A program made the position numbers and the translations under genes. From positions 3,720,001-3,784,000 of the forward strand of contig CP071498.1 in assembly GCA_017354895.1 (NCBI GenBank): 64,000 nt of DNA, read 5' to 3'. Of this stretch, positions 41,044-57,139 are shown piece by piece (the first letter of the stretch is position 1; the number at the start of each line of letters is the position of its first letter). A model generated the notes under the pieces. That model saw only the letters and a program-made list of their open reading frames with translations, ran no database searches and had not been told where the DNA came from. The stretch is from Podospora comata (taxonomy: Eukaryota; Ascomycota; Sordariomycetes; Sordariales; Podosporaceae).

Positions 41044-43756
41044 CCTTCCACCCACTGGCTAGACGAGAGGTCCAGCTACCGTTGAATATGATGTCCATGA
41101 AGGCGGCGGCACATATTTGGTTGGGGTTGGGTCGTCGGCGTCGGTGGTGGTGGTGGTGGTCAGCAAACGTCGCCGAGCAGGTTCCCTAGAGTCGAGGGTC
41201 CATGGACCCAAGATAGAAAGAGGTAATGCTGAAATGCAGCCAGAACTGCGGGTGTCGTAAAAGAGTAGAAAAGGGAAGAGTGAGCAGAGGTGTGGCTTCC
41301 AACAACCGAGGATATAAGATACGAGGTATGAAGTGCCTGGGGAGGCAAAGTGGACCAACACAGGGCCGGTAAAAAAGCTGTTTTCAAAAAAAGAAAAGGA
41401 ATTGGCCAGGGGATAGTTGACGGCAGCCGCGAGCGGTGGAATGTTTGTTGTTGACTCGCCTACGCAGCACACAGCTTGGCAAAAGACCAGAGACCTTCGG
41501 AACTTGGAACCTTTCTTAAGTGGACACGGGCATGCGGCATCACAAACAAGATGGGTATCAAAAAACAGCCCCAAGGAAATGAAAAGCGAATCTGTCCGGC
41601 AAAAAAAGAAATACAAAAATGTACACCTGTGTAGGTGGCAGGCCCCCGGAACAAGGAACGATGGGCCGTGGGGCGGTCGAGGTGGAAGCGATCAACATGA
41701 TCATATCCAGGACCTGGACCTGGGTTGGGATTGGCTCCCCGGAGTTGCTTTCTGACCACAACTCAACTCTGAACAGTAGCACATACAAAAGAAAAGGCTC
41801 CCTCTCTCTCTGCGATCAGAGAGAGGGAATGGAACTTTGGGACGGGTGGGGGTGTCATTTGCTCTTTGCGAGACCCGGTCACACTCTTCTCAGCCCACGT
41901 CACAAAATGTGGTTCACAGTGACTGGCTGTGCAGGCGCCGCAGAGAAAAGAAAAGTGAGAAGCGACAGACCTACCAGACTCCCATCTCCAGTGTGTGAAT
42001 GTCTCCCTCCTTGCCAGTAGGTGAGCTTCTCCACTACTCAATGATTGATGAGGATGGCCATGAGGTCATCTACCATAAAGTCGTCCGTGATGCCTTGACA
42101 TTCCAAGAATTCAGGTTGGCGCCAGTCCAGGTGACGGGACCGGATGGTGGGATCACCCACAGGGTAATTTATCGGGGCGCTCTCGATCTGGCGCATGATG
42201 AGCCGCGGCGGCCGTCAATGACAAGCGAGACCGAGATCTGCTTGGGCTCTTGGCTTTGCGGAGTCGTAGTGATGTGGGTGTGTGGGTGTTGGAAGAATGC
42301 CCAGCCATTGGCCCGACCAGCCAACCGGACGCATAAGCTCCAAGTGCTGCGCTGCCGAGGGAACAACCTGCTTTTGTCGAGGCGTCGCCGCGCCCGAAGA
42401 CTTGGTGCTTCGGCTTGCCATTATCGAGGCCCATGTCTCAAGGGATGAAAAAGTACCTGTTGGGAGAAAAGAGAGCATATGGCACGATGGATTTCCAGGC
42501 CCTCGGAGATCTGCCTGATCCGTGCCCTCCTTGAACCGCCTCTCTGCTCTGGGCGGTCTGTGCATCGCGGGGGCTCCCGCCGCCGTTGAACCCAATTCAT
42601 CATGCCGGGGTGAGTTTTTCCGCCCTGGCCTGAAAAGGTTTGAACACACCATCGTACGAAAGTGAAGATGACGGGTTGGGTTTTTCTGTTACAAACCAGC
42701 AGCTCGGAAAATATTGTCTCTCCTGGATACGGTGGGGAATACCGTAAGAGAATTCTGCTAGTATCACATTTTTGACGCGCTTTGCTGACGCAAAAAAAAC
42801 TTGTTCAAGCGATCCTTTCTCGGAGATTGCTCCCGACAAACCGATTTGGCAGTTTTGGCGGTGGGAGAGGGAAACCCCGCATGGCGTTTGACTTTTGAAA
42901 TCCAAATGCCACAAGGAGAAAACTGCCTCTCTCTCGGGCGACGTGTCATCCGTCCAGCCCAAAAGCACGCCGGAACTGGCATTCCTACTGCTTGCCCGTC
43001 TGCGGCTGGGTTGATTCACCGGCTGGACCCTGCCACCCCCAGTTTTGTTTGACATTCCCGCTGCCTGCATGGAGAGTTTCCTGCATTTTGTCCCGCTGCA
43101 GGAGCATTGGCCTTTTCCAGGTTTGTTGCTGGGCGGGGAAACCAACATGCCAGGGTGAAGATGGCTGGTGAGGCCTGCTTCGTGGTCTCCGCTTGCCCGT
43201 GGCTAGGTGTAGGTAAGTTGTGCGAGGAGGCGTTTGACTTTTGAGATGGATACGAAGCAACAGATGTGGGAAAAGACCCCGAATGCTTGAACATTGACGT
43301 TGAATGTAGGTGTGGCATGAGAGGATCCGGCAGTCTGGTTAAGCTCATCGACCTTCCTAACTGGGATGGCATTGGCCACACAACGTTCGCTTGGCGGAGC
43401 AAGGGCAATCCCTCGAGACACCCATCACAGCCCGCGTCATGGCAACTTCATACAAACGAAAGACGGCAAGGAAGAGAAGGGAACTTGTGCAAATACAATA
43501 TACACCGAGTCACCCCGAAGGAGGCAGTCCGTCATAAGAACCTTGAAATTGATCTGCTTCGGATTCAATGGCCGCCCTGTCCATCGAACTAGCCGCCTTG
43601 TCCATCGACCTAGCCGCCTTGCCGGAGTAAGACTGGAGAAAGACATAGTGGGAGAAAGACATAGTGGGAGAAAGACATAGTGGGAGAAAGACATAGTGGG
43701 AACCATGAGACAATATGTATTGTAGATGGCCTTTGCTTGTATTACCGCCAATTGCT
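41044..43756. other. Large intergenic region, about 2.7 kb
   Basis: GPCR promoter on the left, CLP1 3' region on the right. A (GGT)6 run lies at 41143-41160 and a minisatellite at 43581-43698. No gene could be supported. A short plus-strand frame at 41999-42240 looks protein-like but was not called. Confidence 0.5.
43581..43698. repeat. Minisatellite: two 21-bp units then four perfect 16-bp units
   Basis: A 21-bp unit beginning CCATCGAACTAGCC occurs at 43581-43601 and 43602-43622 with minor differences. After 12 bases, four identical copies of GGAGAAAGACATAGTG follow at 43635-43650, 43651-43666, 43667-43682 and 43683-43698. Just downstream of the CLP1 stop. Confidence 0.9.
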
Positions 43757-45328
43757 CTAACCCAACAGGTTGACATACGGCTCCGGCCACCGTCCCCAGA
43801 CCATCGGCCGAGTCAACCGGCCGCTAACCGTGGACAGTATCTTCAGTCTCCGTCTGTCCTTGTCTACGTCCGATACGCAAACCCAACCGATGACAGGCGC
43901 CTGTCGTATTGTCTCCAGGGGGTCATTGACCGAGGCATCCATGACCGCCAGCGTCCAGTGTGACATTTCCTCTGAGATCTCTGCGCGCTCCAGAACCTGG
44001 TTCGGGTCGTCGAGATCCATGGCTGTTTATGTATTAGTCGTTGCATGTATGATCATTCAGATCCAGGACGCTTACCATAAACGGCCCTGAAGATCACGAC
44101 GTCGTCAAAACTAAACGACTGCACCGAAGGACTAAGAGCTCGCTTGGAATCGCCAAAAAAGTAGTCCTTGATCAGAGCCTTGCGTGACGAGAGCAGATGC
44201 TGTCTGTCTTGCTCCACCACTCCATCAGGTTTGTCAAGATTCACAATCTCAATCGGCTCCCCTAGTGGTGTCTTCCTATCCCGGCGTCTCAACTCAGCTT
44301 CCAAGTCTGGTGACCCAAGCACGATAACGATATTGACTGCATCACCACGTCAGCCTTCTTCTCCCCTTTTCTTCGTTTCACACCCAACCTACCAGCAAAT
44401 TCTCTAATGACGTGCATCAACCCCTCCACCCCTCCCCCCCTTTCCCTCTCTTCCTCTCCATCCTCCCCTTTTACCTTCACCTCCCCCTTCCTCACCTCCA
44501 CGGCCGGGGTATCAACAACCACACCTCCCCTCCTCACCCCTTGATCCCCCCCCGTCTTCGCCCTCACCGAGCTCCCCAACCGTCTCACCAGATCCTTCCA
44601 AAGCCCCTCATCATCCTCCACCCTCTCCCTCCCAAAGTAATACCCCACCGGCAACTTCACCGGCACCGCACTCGGCCCACTAGACGGGGTACACCCCACC
44701 CCAACCCCCCCCTCCGGGTCCTCCACATCCATCACCGTAGCAAACACCGCCGCCGACAACGTCCCCGGCAAAGCCAACATCCCATCCCTCGGATCCACCG
44801 TCGCCAGCACAGGCTGCTCCCCCTGCCTCGTCGCCCAACCAATCAACATCTTCGCCAGCGAGCTCTTCCCGCTCGCCGGCGGGCCACAGATCATAACCCT
44901 CGGCCCATGACCACTCCCACTGCTGCTCTGCGACCTCCGTGCCTGGAGGAGAAAGTGCAAGTTCAGATAGGCGACAAAAGGCGAGTCGGCAGAATGGGGG
45001 TAGTGTTTTACGTGCTCGGACTCGAATTCACCCGTTATTTCGAGCGTGGCGCCCGTGAAGGTGACGATCTTGGAGCGGCAGCGGGTGAGGTTGTAGGTTT
45101 TTGTCTGGGCGAGCTCGGTGCCGTCGCGCTCGGCGGTTCCGGAGAGCAGTCGACAGGTGGCGGTGGAGGTGGGGGATATTTGGAAGCGCCATTCGGAGAA
45201 GGGGTGGAGGGTGAGAGTGCGGGTTGATGGGAGGGAGGCTTGCTGGGAAGAGTGTTAGTAAATGGTTGGAGGGGGAGACTTAAGAGACATACCTGGGCGG
45301 ATATGTTCCCTAGGCCGGGGATGGACAT
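43757..45328 (-). CDS. CLP1: mRNA cleavage and polyadenylation factor CLP1
   Basis: Subunit of cleavage factor IA, bridging Pcf11 in mRNA 3'-end formation; the family also includes metazoan RNA 5'-kinases. Exons 45328-45293, 45242-44393, 44336-44076 and 44022-43757 (introns of 50, 56 and 53 bp) give 470 residues. The N-terminal domain has LTLHPFSEWRFQISP. The P-loop GPPASGKSSLAKMLI lies near 130-144, with ATVDPRDGMLALPG as the following nucleotide-site segment. HYPHSADSPFVAYLNLH precedes the P-loop, a block well conserved in Clp1. The last exon encodes the C-terminal domain (MDLDDPNQVLERAEISEEMS). A Gly/Glu-rich insert (EVRKGEVKVKGEDGEE) lies around 250. Start MSIPGLGNISAQ is a 12-codon first exon. 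Confidence 0.94.
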
Positions 45329-45941
45329 TGTGGCTGGAATTTGGATGGTAGATTCGCAGCGAGATGAAAGATGCGATGCGAGATGCTCGTAATGTTGTTT
45401 TTTTGCTGGGAGACGCGTTTGAAGCCTGAGCTCTATTTAGCGTTGAGTGCTGGAAGGAGAGCTGAGCGTAGGGCTGCAGGGCTGGAAATTTAGCGGTTAT
45501 TAGTGGGGGCTCTGCTTTCCCGTCATCCAGGATCCCACACAACGAAAGGCCTTGGACAGACTCACTTTTCTAATGTCTTCAACATCAGCAGGAAAACTGG
45601 AGGTCTTGATTGGTCAGCCTGGAGAATGAGCTATTGCTACGGAGCTCTTCGACACATGAGGATGGCAGCCGTACCTTCTTCTCAGACGAGAATACTTCTA
45701 CATTCTGCACGCAACTTCACATTTAACATTCCCGAAATGTGACACAGACTGAACCAAAAGATTGAGAAGAGTAAATCTGCGCTGAAATGTACGGCAGTGG
45801 GTATTCGAAATTCAACGCTATCTGTCTCCAAGATCCCGAGATCATGTTTACCTTTCCCCCGGTCATTATCATGAGATTCCCAAATGCATATGCACCACTC
45901 TTTCTATGCGCCGGAAATTCGTCTATGGTCTTTTTTTCCCT
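45329..45941. other. Intergenic between CLP1 start and ARG82 end
   Basis: No gene seen; CLP1 promoter and the 3' region of the inositol polyphosphate kinase gene. Confidence 0.5.
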
Positions 45942-47258
45942 TTATTTCGCCAACTCCTCAAAAATCTTGATAAGACTTCTAACGCCAAAAAGGCTGTTCT
46001 CATCTGGCCCTTGCCCAGGAACCCAAGTGGCATGCGCAAAATCGATCAGCTTGAGCGAGTAGATCTTTGGCAGCGAGGCAAACTCTTCGTCATCGCTCTC
46101 CGCCTCCCCGGCGAGCCGGAGGACCTTGACGTCTCCCTCAATGACTCCATTAATCGTGGTACCATTCCCCTGCGGCAGGATAATCTCTCCTTCACCGTCC
46201 ATAACGATGCCGCTGTCAACGCGGGACGCGAGGGGAACAGGTTCCTTCTCGGTAGCCTCCTTTGGTGGGGTTGTTGGCGTTTGGTTCTCGATGGCCGCCC
46301 TGAGCGCATCACCGTCTCCTTCAAATGTAAACAGCAGACTGGCCGAGTACATTCTTGTTTCTGAGCTGGCAAGGACCTGTTCCACTCTCTTCAGGTCGTT
46401 GACGAAAGCCTCGGCCACAGCCCGCCCAAGGTCCTCGTCAATATTCGCTCGCGGGTTAAAGATGAATTTGCGAATCTCATCCACAACGTTGTCCTTGTTG
46501 ACCACCAGCCTGCCATGGTCCTTGTGATAGACCTTGTAGCCTTCCTGGTCCCACTCGTCTGGGTTCTCCCCCCCCTTGTATACGCGCATGCCCGCGATGC
46601 GAAACCCGTGCGATCCGTTTGTGGTGACCTTGGTGATCTCGTCGAACCGCTTGCGCTTCTCCATGGGCGCATCGTCTGCCCAAAGTCTCTGACCAAGCTT
46701 GGCGTCCAGAATATTGGGGCGCTTGAACCCGTAGGCAGCATTCTCCAACACCACTGACTTGTCCGTGGCAATCTTGCGGCTCTTGTTGGGTTTCCAGGAG
46801 ACATTGTCCTTGCTAGCAGCCAGCGCATCTGCCTCCTTGGCAGCCTCGGCCGCCGCGACGTCGGCAGCGTGTTGCTTGGCCATGCGGACAGCCTCCTCCT
46901 TGAAGTGCTGGGTCATATGCTCAACAGCCGCGGGGATCTGTTCCTCGATATCGTGGACATCGGATGCGTCGTTCAGGACGAGGGTGCCAAGATACTCGGG
47001 CATCAAGTCGGCAAAGGCGGGGTGGTCCTTGAAGGCCTTTTCGTAAAAGTCGATTTCTTGCTGGACACAGGGCTTGATGAAGAGCTCGCCTTCGGGATCG
47101 CAGAGTGTGCCATCGCTATACCAAAAAAAAACATGTTCGTCAGTTACCTTTGCGCCATGCGCGCGCGACGAGGCGGGGCTGTGCGCTTACTGTCCAGCGA
47201 CGGCGAAGTTGTAGGGCTGCAAATCAGCGTGCTTGGGGATCTCTCTGTTGCTAATCAT
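45942..47258 (-). CDS. ARG82: Inositol polyphosphate multikinase
   Basis: Phosphorylates Ins(1,4,5)P3 stepwise to IP4 and IP5; mainly nuclear in yeast, where it also acts in transcription control (Arg82/Ipk2). Exons 47258-47191 and 47115-45942 (75-bp intron) give 413 residues. The N-terminal exon reads MISNREIPKHADLQPYNFAV and the junction gives AGHDGTLCDPEGELFIKP. The diagnostic PxxxDxKxG motif is PNILDAKLGQRLW near 152-164. EITKVTTNGSHGFRIAGM follows, with the TTxxSxGFR signature of IPK enzymes. The metal-binding SLKLIDFAHATW lies near the C terminus. Between these sits an acidic insert (EGDVKVLRLAGEAESDDEE). KCS1/IP6K is less likely because of length and the N-terminal sequence. Confidence 0.92.
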
Positions 47259-49233
47259 TTTGGCGATTCTTTGGGACGATTCTCTATGATCGCAGAATTT
47301 CCAAGGAGAAAATGCGAATCAAATGTGTGTGGATTTGCCTGCAGGCTGCCTATTTGTATTGGGGGGAGGGATCGGGCCGCAATTGTGAGAGCTGGGTGCA
47401 TCGAGGTGCGTCGGTCTGTCAAAACATAAAACAAGGGTCGATGATGGTCTCTGGAGATGTTGGTTGAAGGAAAGCAGCGGGTCAATGAGATGGGAAAAGC
47501 GGACATTTTCTACAAGACGCGGAGTTTTGCGGATCGGGGGGGGGGAACGGCATGGGGGTTGGTGGTCGGCGCATCGCAGAGGCGGAGCGCATTGCCAACC
47601 TCCAACTCCCAAAAGCGCATCTCATCTCATGAGGGGGAGGGGTCTCTCCGCACTCGCAATAGTGGATCGCTTCGCCAGCGCCAAAGGATTGGGCAACCAA
47701 TGGCATCCCTCAGGGTCCTCTTCATGCAGACTGCAAACAGGGGTCGGGGAGGACTTGTTCGTCACTGCGCCCACTCGCCCGAACTGTGAATGTCTCCCGT
47801 CAAATCATCAACACCGCTCCACGCGGGCTGTGGCGGTCCTCGGGGGGCGGAAACACACGTATACAGGCACAACCTTCGGCACCGGAGGCGTCCTGTCCAG
47901 CCACGGCCCATACACAGGGCAAACCCCTTCCTACCTTACCTTCCGAAATCTGCCTTGTGAAAGGCTTGTTTATTTATTATTCTCCCTGCTGACCGCAGCG
48001 TCCTGCAGAGGCAACGTGGATTCGGGTTACGGCATGACCTGCATACCTAGGCTATCAACCTGTCAGACAGGATCTCCCATCTCGCATTGTCTCCTGATAC
48101 GGACTCGACAAGATCATGGTGGGTGTCATTCACCCTTCCAGAAACACCACGCGGAGTTCCTCTGTGATGGCAAGGCGATACCGTGAATCATTTTTTACTC
48201 ATATCTTCGAGGCTTACGGATACCTAACTACTACCTTACATCTTGGATCGTATCATGGAAAGGGTCAGCAAGTTGCAAGATGGCCAGTTTTCCGTTCAGA
48301 TGGTGCTGAGCTTGCTTGGAGGCCCCGCCATTCAGCTGTCTTGCCAGCGCCTTACCATGTTTTGCATAGCGTACCCACCAAGAATTGTTAGTGCAGCGGA
48401 AGTGAGTGAGCTGATGGCCGGCAGTTGGGTCGCTTGCATGCATTAGTTTTGTGGACCGTTTGACGACAGGCCTCCTCCAAGCAGAACATCACCAACATCT
48501 TTGACGATGTCTTGAGAGAAAGCAAAGAGAGTTATTTTCTATGAAACATTGCGGAGATTGGCGCTTCTAGGGTCCCTGCCATCGTCAATAACAAGAGCAG
48601 AGGTTTCCTTTTTGGGATTTGGTGGCCTCTGAAGATGAGGTCAAAAGTCACCCAAGAGAGCAACCGCTGAGGTGGTTTGACAGTTCTTGACATGGAACAA
48701 ACGAAACACCGGGCAGTCAGCAAACACACGGCTTCTCTACAGGCTGCAATGGCTGCCTAATACCGTGCTTGCAAGAGAATGTTAGGCTGGCATCTCGGAT
48801 ATGGATCCAGATTGCTACGATATCACCATCTGTCATTCCATCTTATCGCACTTGCCTCTGGTTGCTACTTCCCAAAGCGAAGCTTCCAGTTACAAGAGAT
48901 GAACTGGGAAGAATTTACCAGAGTATTCATTATTCATACCTTAGAGGAAGTGCAAAGTCTACGGTATATTATCAACGTGACTGGCCTGAGCTCCTTCCTC
49001 GCAACTCTCAGAGCAACTCTTCCGCCCCGCCTGTTTGTTTCCAGGTTGTTGCCTTCGCAGAACATTCCCCATTTAATCTCTTGTTTTTTGAATTCAGAGG
49101 GCAGGATCTCGCGTCGATATCACATCTCTAAGCCTCTTTTCTCATTCCAACCTTTCTTCTTCGGGCAACCCGGCCACATTTCCCTCACCCGACCCCTTCG
49201 TCCTCAATACTTTGCAGCCGTATCCCAGCAATC
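47259..49233. other. Intergenic, about 2 kb
   Basis: ARG82 promoter on the left and Arb1 leader on the right. No gene supported. Confidence 0.5.
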
Positions 49234-50820
49234 ATGGACTCCTCGCCGACAGGCACCGCCTCGATCGGCGACCAGGTCTACGGGAGCCATGACGCCAAGA
49301 TCCCGGATATCTCTGAACAGACAAAGCTATTCAATGAAGCAATGGAGGGCAAGCCTGACGACAAGGGCAAGAAGAAGAAGAAGAAAAAAAAGAAATCTAA
49401 GGCCACCAAGCCGACCGGGTTTGAGGGTGAGTCGACATTGTCCAGGTGGCTGTGCAGCATCATAATACACTCTAACCTTTTTGTAATGCCATGTAACTAA
49501 CATCCATCACAGAGTATTACTGCGAGCCGGTGATGACTCCCGCCGAGGCTTGGGACGAGAGGAACCTGATTTATTCTCCCGACCGTTCCTTTGTGGAGCG
49601 CATCGAAGAGGGCATCCAACGGTACCGTGCCCGGCGCCGCCTGGATGCCGTCCGAAACCAGGTCTTTACTCAGTACCTCATCCTTGGCGGTGTCGATGCC
49701 ACTGCTCGCCAGTTCCAGGGGGCGGATAAGCTGCCTGATGACCTGATCCGGGAGTCTACCAAGGGCGAGCTGAGGGACATGGTGTCAGATGATGTGATTC
49801 ATCGTGGGGGGAAGGGTGGTGGTCGGTTCTATCATCCAGCCAGTTCTGAGCATTGGGATGTGGACTTTACGGGGGTTGTGGCTGGGTTCATGTGAGTGTT
49901 TTGTTGCTTTCGGGTGTTTGTTGGTATTGACTAACCCAACCAGGTCTCACAAAGTCCTTGACATGTCTGGCGGCGAGATGGAAATGATCTGGATCGCCTC
50001 GAACACCATCCAGAATTTTCTCAAGTATCTGATCCTCCATGATGTCTGCCCCGAGCACGCCGACGATATCAACAGAGCCATCAAGCTTTGTGACCAAGCC
50101 TTTGAGGAAATTGGTCTCGTGAGCAACGCTTTGGAACTGGTTCCGGGTGCCTTCAACCGCTCGGTTGCGGCGCTCCACTGCGAGGAAGAGGACGGCGATG
50201 CTATTTCTCTTCTTGTTGACAACAAGGATCTTGACCGCAACCATGCCCTCCACACCGTGGCTCTCATCGCGACTTTGGTCCTACCCACTCTTGGTGGTAG
50301 CAGCACGCCCAATGTCAACGCCATGGAGGTGACCAACCCTATCGAGCGCACCTTTGAGATCACATCCATCACCCCACCCACAAAAGAGATGCGCCAAAGG
50401 GTAGCCGTCGTCAGCGAGCACCTCAGAAAGTCCAACCCATCCGCCCCTCCCATCCAGGCCTGTGGCACAATGCAAGGTCACCCAGTTATTGTCCTAGACG
50501 GGTGGGACGTCACTGACAAGCTCACCGATGAAGAAGCCAACGAGGAGTCCCCGTTTATTCTTGAAGAGCTGATTCTCGAGCAGCTGAGGGTGGGCATGAA
50601 GCTGACGATTGGGGTTTCGACTTGCACTGTTCCTGGGGGTGGGACCTTCAAGGTGATTCGCTATGTCAAGGGAATCAAGCCGAGCTTTTATACGTTCTTG
50701 CCACAGGATTTGATGAGGTATTGGAAGGAGCCGGTGCCGAATGAGAGACCTGGGCCTAGTATTCATGATAGGCATGATTTGCTTGAGTTGGCGGAGGGTG
50801 AGGATGAGGCGGATGATTGA
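49234..50820 (+). CDS. ARB1: Arb1-family subunit of the argonaute siRNA chaperone (ARC) complex
   Basis: In fission yeast Arb1 binds Ago1 with duplex siRNA in the ARC complex, which feeds the RITS complex in RNAi heterochromatin. Exons 49234-49426, 49513-49891 and 49944-50820 (introns of 86 and 52 bp) give 482 residues. The N terminus has a lysine run (near 45-57) that is a likely nuclear signal. The conserved core begins FEEYYCEPVMTPAEAWDE and continues FVERIEEGIQRYRARRRLD and TQYLILGGVDATARQFQG. Other blocks are VLDMSGGEMEMIWIASNTIQ and IQACGTMQGHPVIVLDGWD. The length fits Pezizomycotina Arb1 proteins. The second intron splits the Met codon before SHKVLDM. The symbol follows the family name; orthology was not tested. 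Confidence 0.85.
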
Positions 50821-51810
50821 TTTCCTTTTGGGGTACTTTCGCTGCAAAAAAGGGGAATGGATGGCGTTGGGGTTACATCGTATGGAGATGAATGGGAATC
50901 TGCGATGGAAATATGAAGAGGCATGGCGTTGACTTCGGGTTAGGATTCGGGACAAGAACTTGAGTTTAGTGCGTCGAGAATGCCATCTTCATGAGTCCTG
51001 CTTCCGGTGACCTGAACGTGATCAGGATGTGAACAGGGAGGGAAAATGTGACTGCTGCTGCAAGGTTAATAGGTGATCAAGTCGATAACCGTCTGTTCGT
51101 TTCAATATTTGAAGCTACACAGAGACCTGTAGGTAGCATTTCCATGTTTGTTTGTTCAAGGCATCTGAGATTAAGAGTGACTGATATGAAACTCCACAAC
51201 CCCATATAATGGACAGCATCATGCTGTTTTAATTGGCACCATCGCTCAAGAAAAATCCAAGACACTGAAGTCCTGGAAGAGAGGTCGCTTAAGGTGTCAT
51301 GATATTCGTTTTGTACCCTGTACATACCCACTTACACAAGCCTATAGCGGTTCCGTTTCAACCCTCTTGCATTTGTCATACATCCATCCCATCGTGCCAC
51401 CCAGCCCATCCATGACCCCACAACGTAGACGCCTGACCAAAATGAAACAAAAGAAGCCGCCCAAACCCAAAACATCAAAGCCACCGTGTCCAAAGAAATC
51501 ACCAGAGCTTTCCCCTCCACGGGATCCAGCTCACCCTCCTGCTACCTCTGCGTGTACGCCAACCCGAAGCCGTGGTGGCGTCACCAGCCCTCGAGTTTCT
51601 CCTGCTCCAGGTCACACTTCCCCTCCAGTCCTCCGCGCAACAAGGCCGCGAGCACCGTGGCGGCATCGGGAGATCCGACTCATCTGGGACATCCTAGGTC
51701 CAGTCCCACCATTTGATCGGGTTGATTGTTGCTGTGACCTTGGCAGCAGCGGTGGTTGCGTTCCGTTGAAGAGATGGAGTGAAACTGTGGTAAGAAGGAA
51801 GACGAAACTT
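50821..51810. other. Intergenic between convergent Arb1 and PMP3-like genes
   Basis: About 1 kb with no called gene. On the minus strand a protein-like frame (about 51690-51332) is broken by TGA (51581-51583) and TAG (51542-51544); see findings. Confidence 0.4.
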
Positions 51811-52472
51811 CTAATCTTGGGTCTGAACCTTGTGGTCTCCGGGACCTTGGGCGACAACCTGGGCGTAACTTGGGGGGGGACCACCTGAGGAGGGGCCAGC
51901 GGCAGGGGCGACGCCCTCTTCGTGGCCACTGCTGTGGTTGTTGTTCTTGTGGGCTGTGGTGCCGTAGTTTGGCTGAGGATGGGCTTTGGGTTGCTGGTTT
52001 TGGAGACGGGGTTGACCTTGGTGAGGGTGGCCTTGACGGTGGTTGTTGTCGTGGACAAAGACGTAGACGCGGCCGTGCTCGGCGTTGGAGGGGGCTTGGT
52101 AGTCGTAGTCGTAGGGGATGTCGGGGTACTTGGCGATGATGTACCAGGCGTGGATTAGGCCAGGGATCTTGAGGATGGTTAGGAGAGTGATTCATGGAGC
52201 TAGATCGGGGGAGGCGACTTACAAAACCCAAGCAGAGAAGGAGGATGTTGATTAGGGAGTCGGCAGAGCAAATTCCGCGCTTTACCCAGACTAGTGAGCA
52301 AAAATTATCGTTAGTTTTGAACTGTTGACCGTTGTGATTTATGGCCATGGTGTTGACGCAGCGCGAAAGGCAACCATCATGACATGACATAGTGGTGGGG
52401 CAGGGTTCGCGTACCTGGGAGCGGGGGAAAGAGGATGGCCAGGATGCCGAGGAAGAGGTCGGTCGAGCACAT
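51811..52472 (-). CDS. PMP3/SNA-type plasma-membrane proteolipid with cytosolic tail and PY motif
   Basis: Small two-span membrane protein of the UPF0057 (PMP3/RCI2) family, members of which affect membrane potential and salt tolerance. Exons 52472-52415, 52290-52223 and 52167-51811 (introns of 124 and 55 bp) give 160 residues. TM1 is DLFLGILAILFPPLPVWVK and TM2 is SLINILLLCLGFIPGLIHAW, followed by the conserved YIIAKYP. Plain Pmp3 is about 55 residues. The extra tail of roughly 100 residues is Gln/His/Asn-rich and ends in GGPPPSYAQVV, with PPSY at about 140-143. Yeast Sna3 and Sna4 have the same plan and use a PPxY motif to bind the ubiquitin ligase Rsp5, so this is more likely an SNA-type than a strict Pmp3 protein. 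Divergent from PRP22. Confidence 0.92.
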
Positions 52473-52909
52473 GGCAATGGATAGGTAAAAGAGGGCTTTG
52501 TTGGAGAAGTGAGTGTGTTTGTTGTAGTGTAGAATTCGGTGTTCTGGTGAGGAATCTCAGGAATGACAAGAAGTGGTGTGTTCGGGTGATGATGGTTCGA
52601 GGGCGCGGAGCTGCGTCAGTGATGCAAGAATATGGGTCCGAGAGGTCAGCTGTGCCAGGGGGGCTTGCGTAACTTGCATGACGCTTGACTGTTTTTGGTC
52701 TGGCTTGGACATTGGAGTGGGGTGCCTGGGGAAGAAGGTTTGGGAGGGTTAGGGTTGCTGCAAAAGGCGGTCGGGAAATTGATGGCAGAATCTCCAGCGC
52801 GAGCGACGCGACCTTGATTTGGAGCATGCGATAGGTGGTACTCAAACTTCCAACAGCTCTTGGTGATCCATCACCTTGGCTTCAGACTATCCAACCCAAT
52901 ACCGACAAA
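52473..52909. promoter_or_regulatory. Divergent promoter between PMP3-like gene and PRP22
   Basis: 437-bp spacer between outward-facing starts; no distinct motif identified. Confidence 0.45.
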
Positions 52910-56577
<3,668 letters not shown>

Positions 56578-57139
56578 ATGGTGTTGGTTGTTATTTGCAT
56601 CATCAGTCTGGAATTGGACAAGACAGCATATGCATTCCATTCGAGCGTTTGACTAGTTGGTAACCAAAAGATACCCGTTTAACTCCTTCATTTTAAGGGG
56701 GTTCCAACAACCGCCATGTAAAAAGCATTGCTTCGGGAGCACGCCTGCAACATATATGGCCGCCTTGCTGGAGGCCAAGCGCGCCCTTTCCCAGGCGCCA
56801 AACGACAGTCGCGGCAGCTTCAAAGTGTGCATGTAGTGTGATATACTGTGTGGGATGCACTAAACGAGACCAAATCACCAATCCGCACGGGGTTGCCATT
56901 CCTACCTTGATGATTCTCTTGAGCTTTCTTTCCCTGAGCCACCGAGGCCAAATACCAGTCAGTCCTCTCATATATCTCATGACTTACCCCACTTTTCTCA
57001 ACACAGCAACTCACCCATCAACCGCACACCATCAATAGATTTGCACTGGATGCAAATTACCTTAGGCAACATTCAAGTCAATAAATTTTATCTTGTCATC
57101 CATTTCTATTCCCTCGTTTGGATAACGTAGCGATTCAGC
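56578..57139. other. Intergenic, PRP22 3' region and promoter of the ATPase/NO VEIN gene
   Basis: No gene supported in about 560 bp. Confidence 0.5.

Noticed and set aside
41999-42448. 149-codon plus-strand frame with a protein-like first 75 residues (VRDALTFQEFRLAPVQ)
   Set aside because: Second half looks like noise, no family match recalled, no clear splice pair to continue it. Could be a small gene, but support is too thin.
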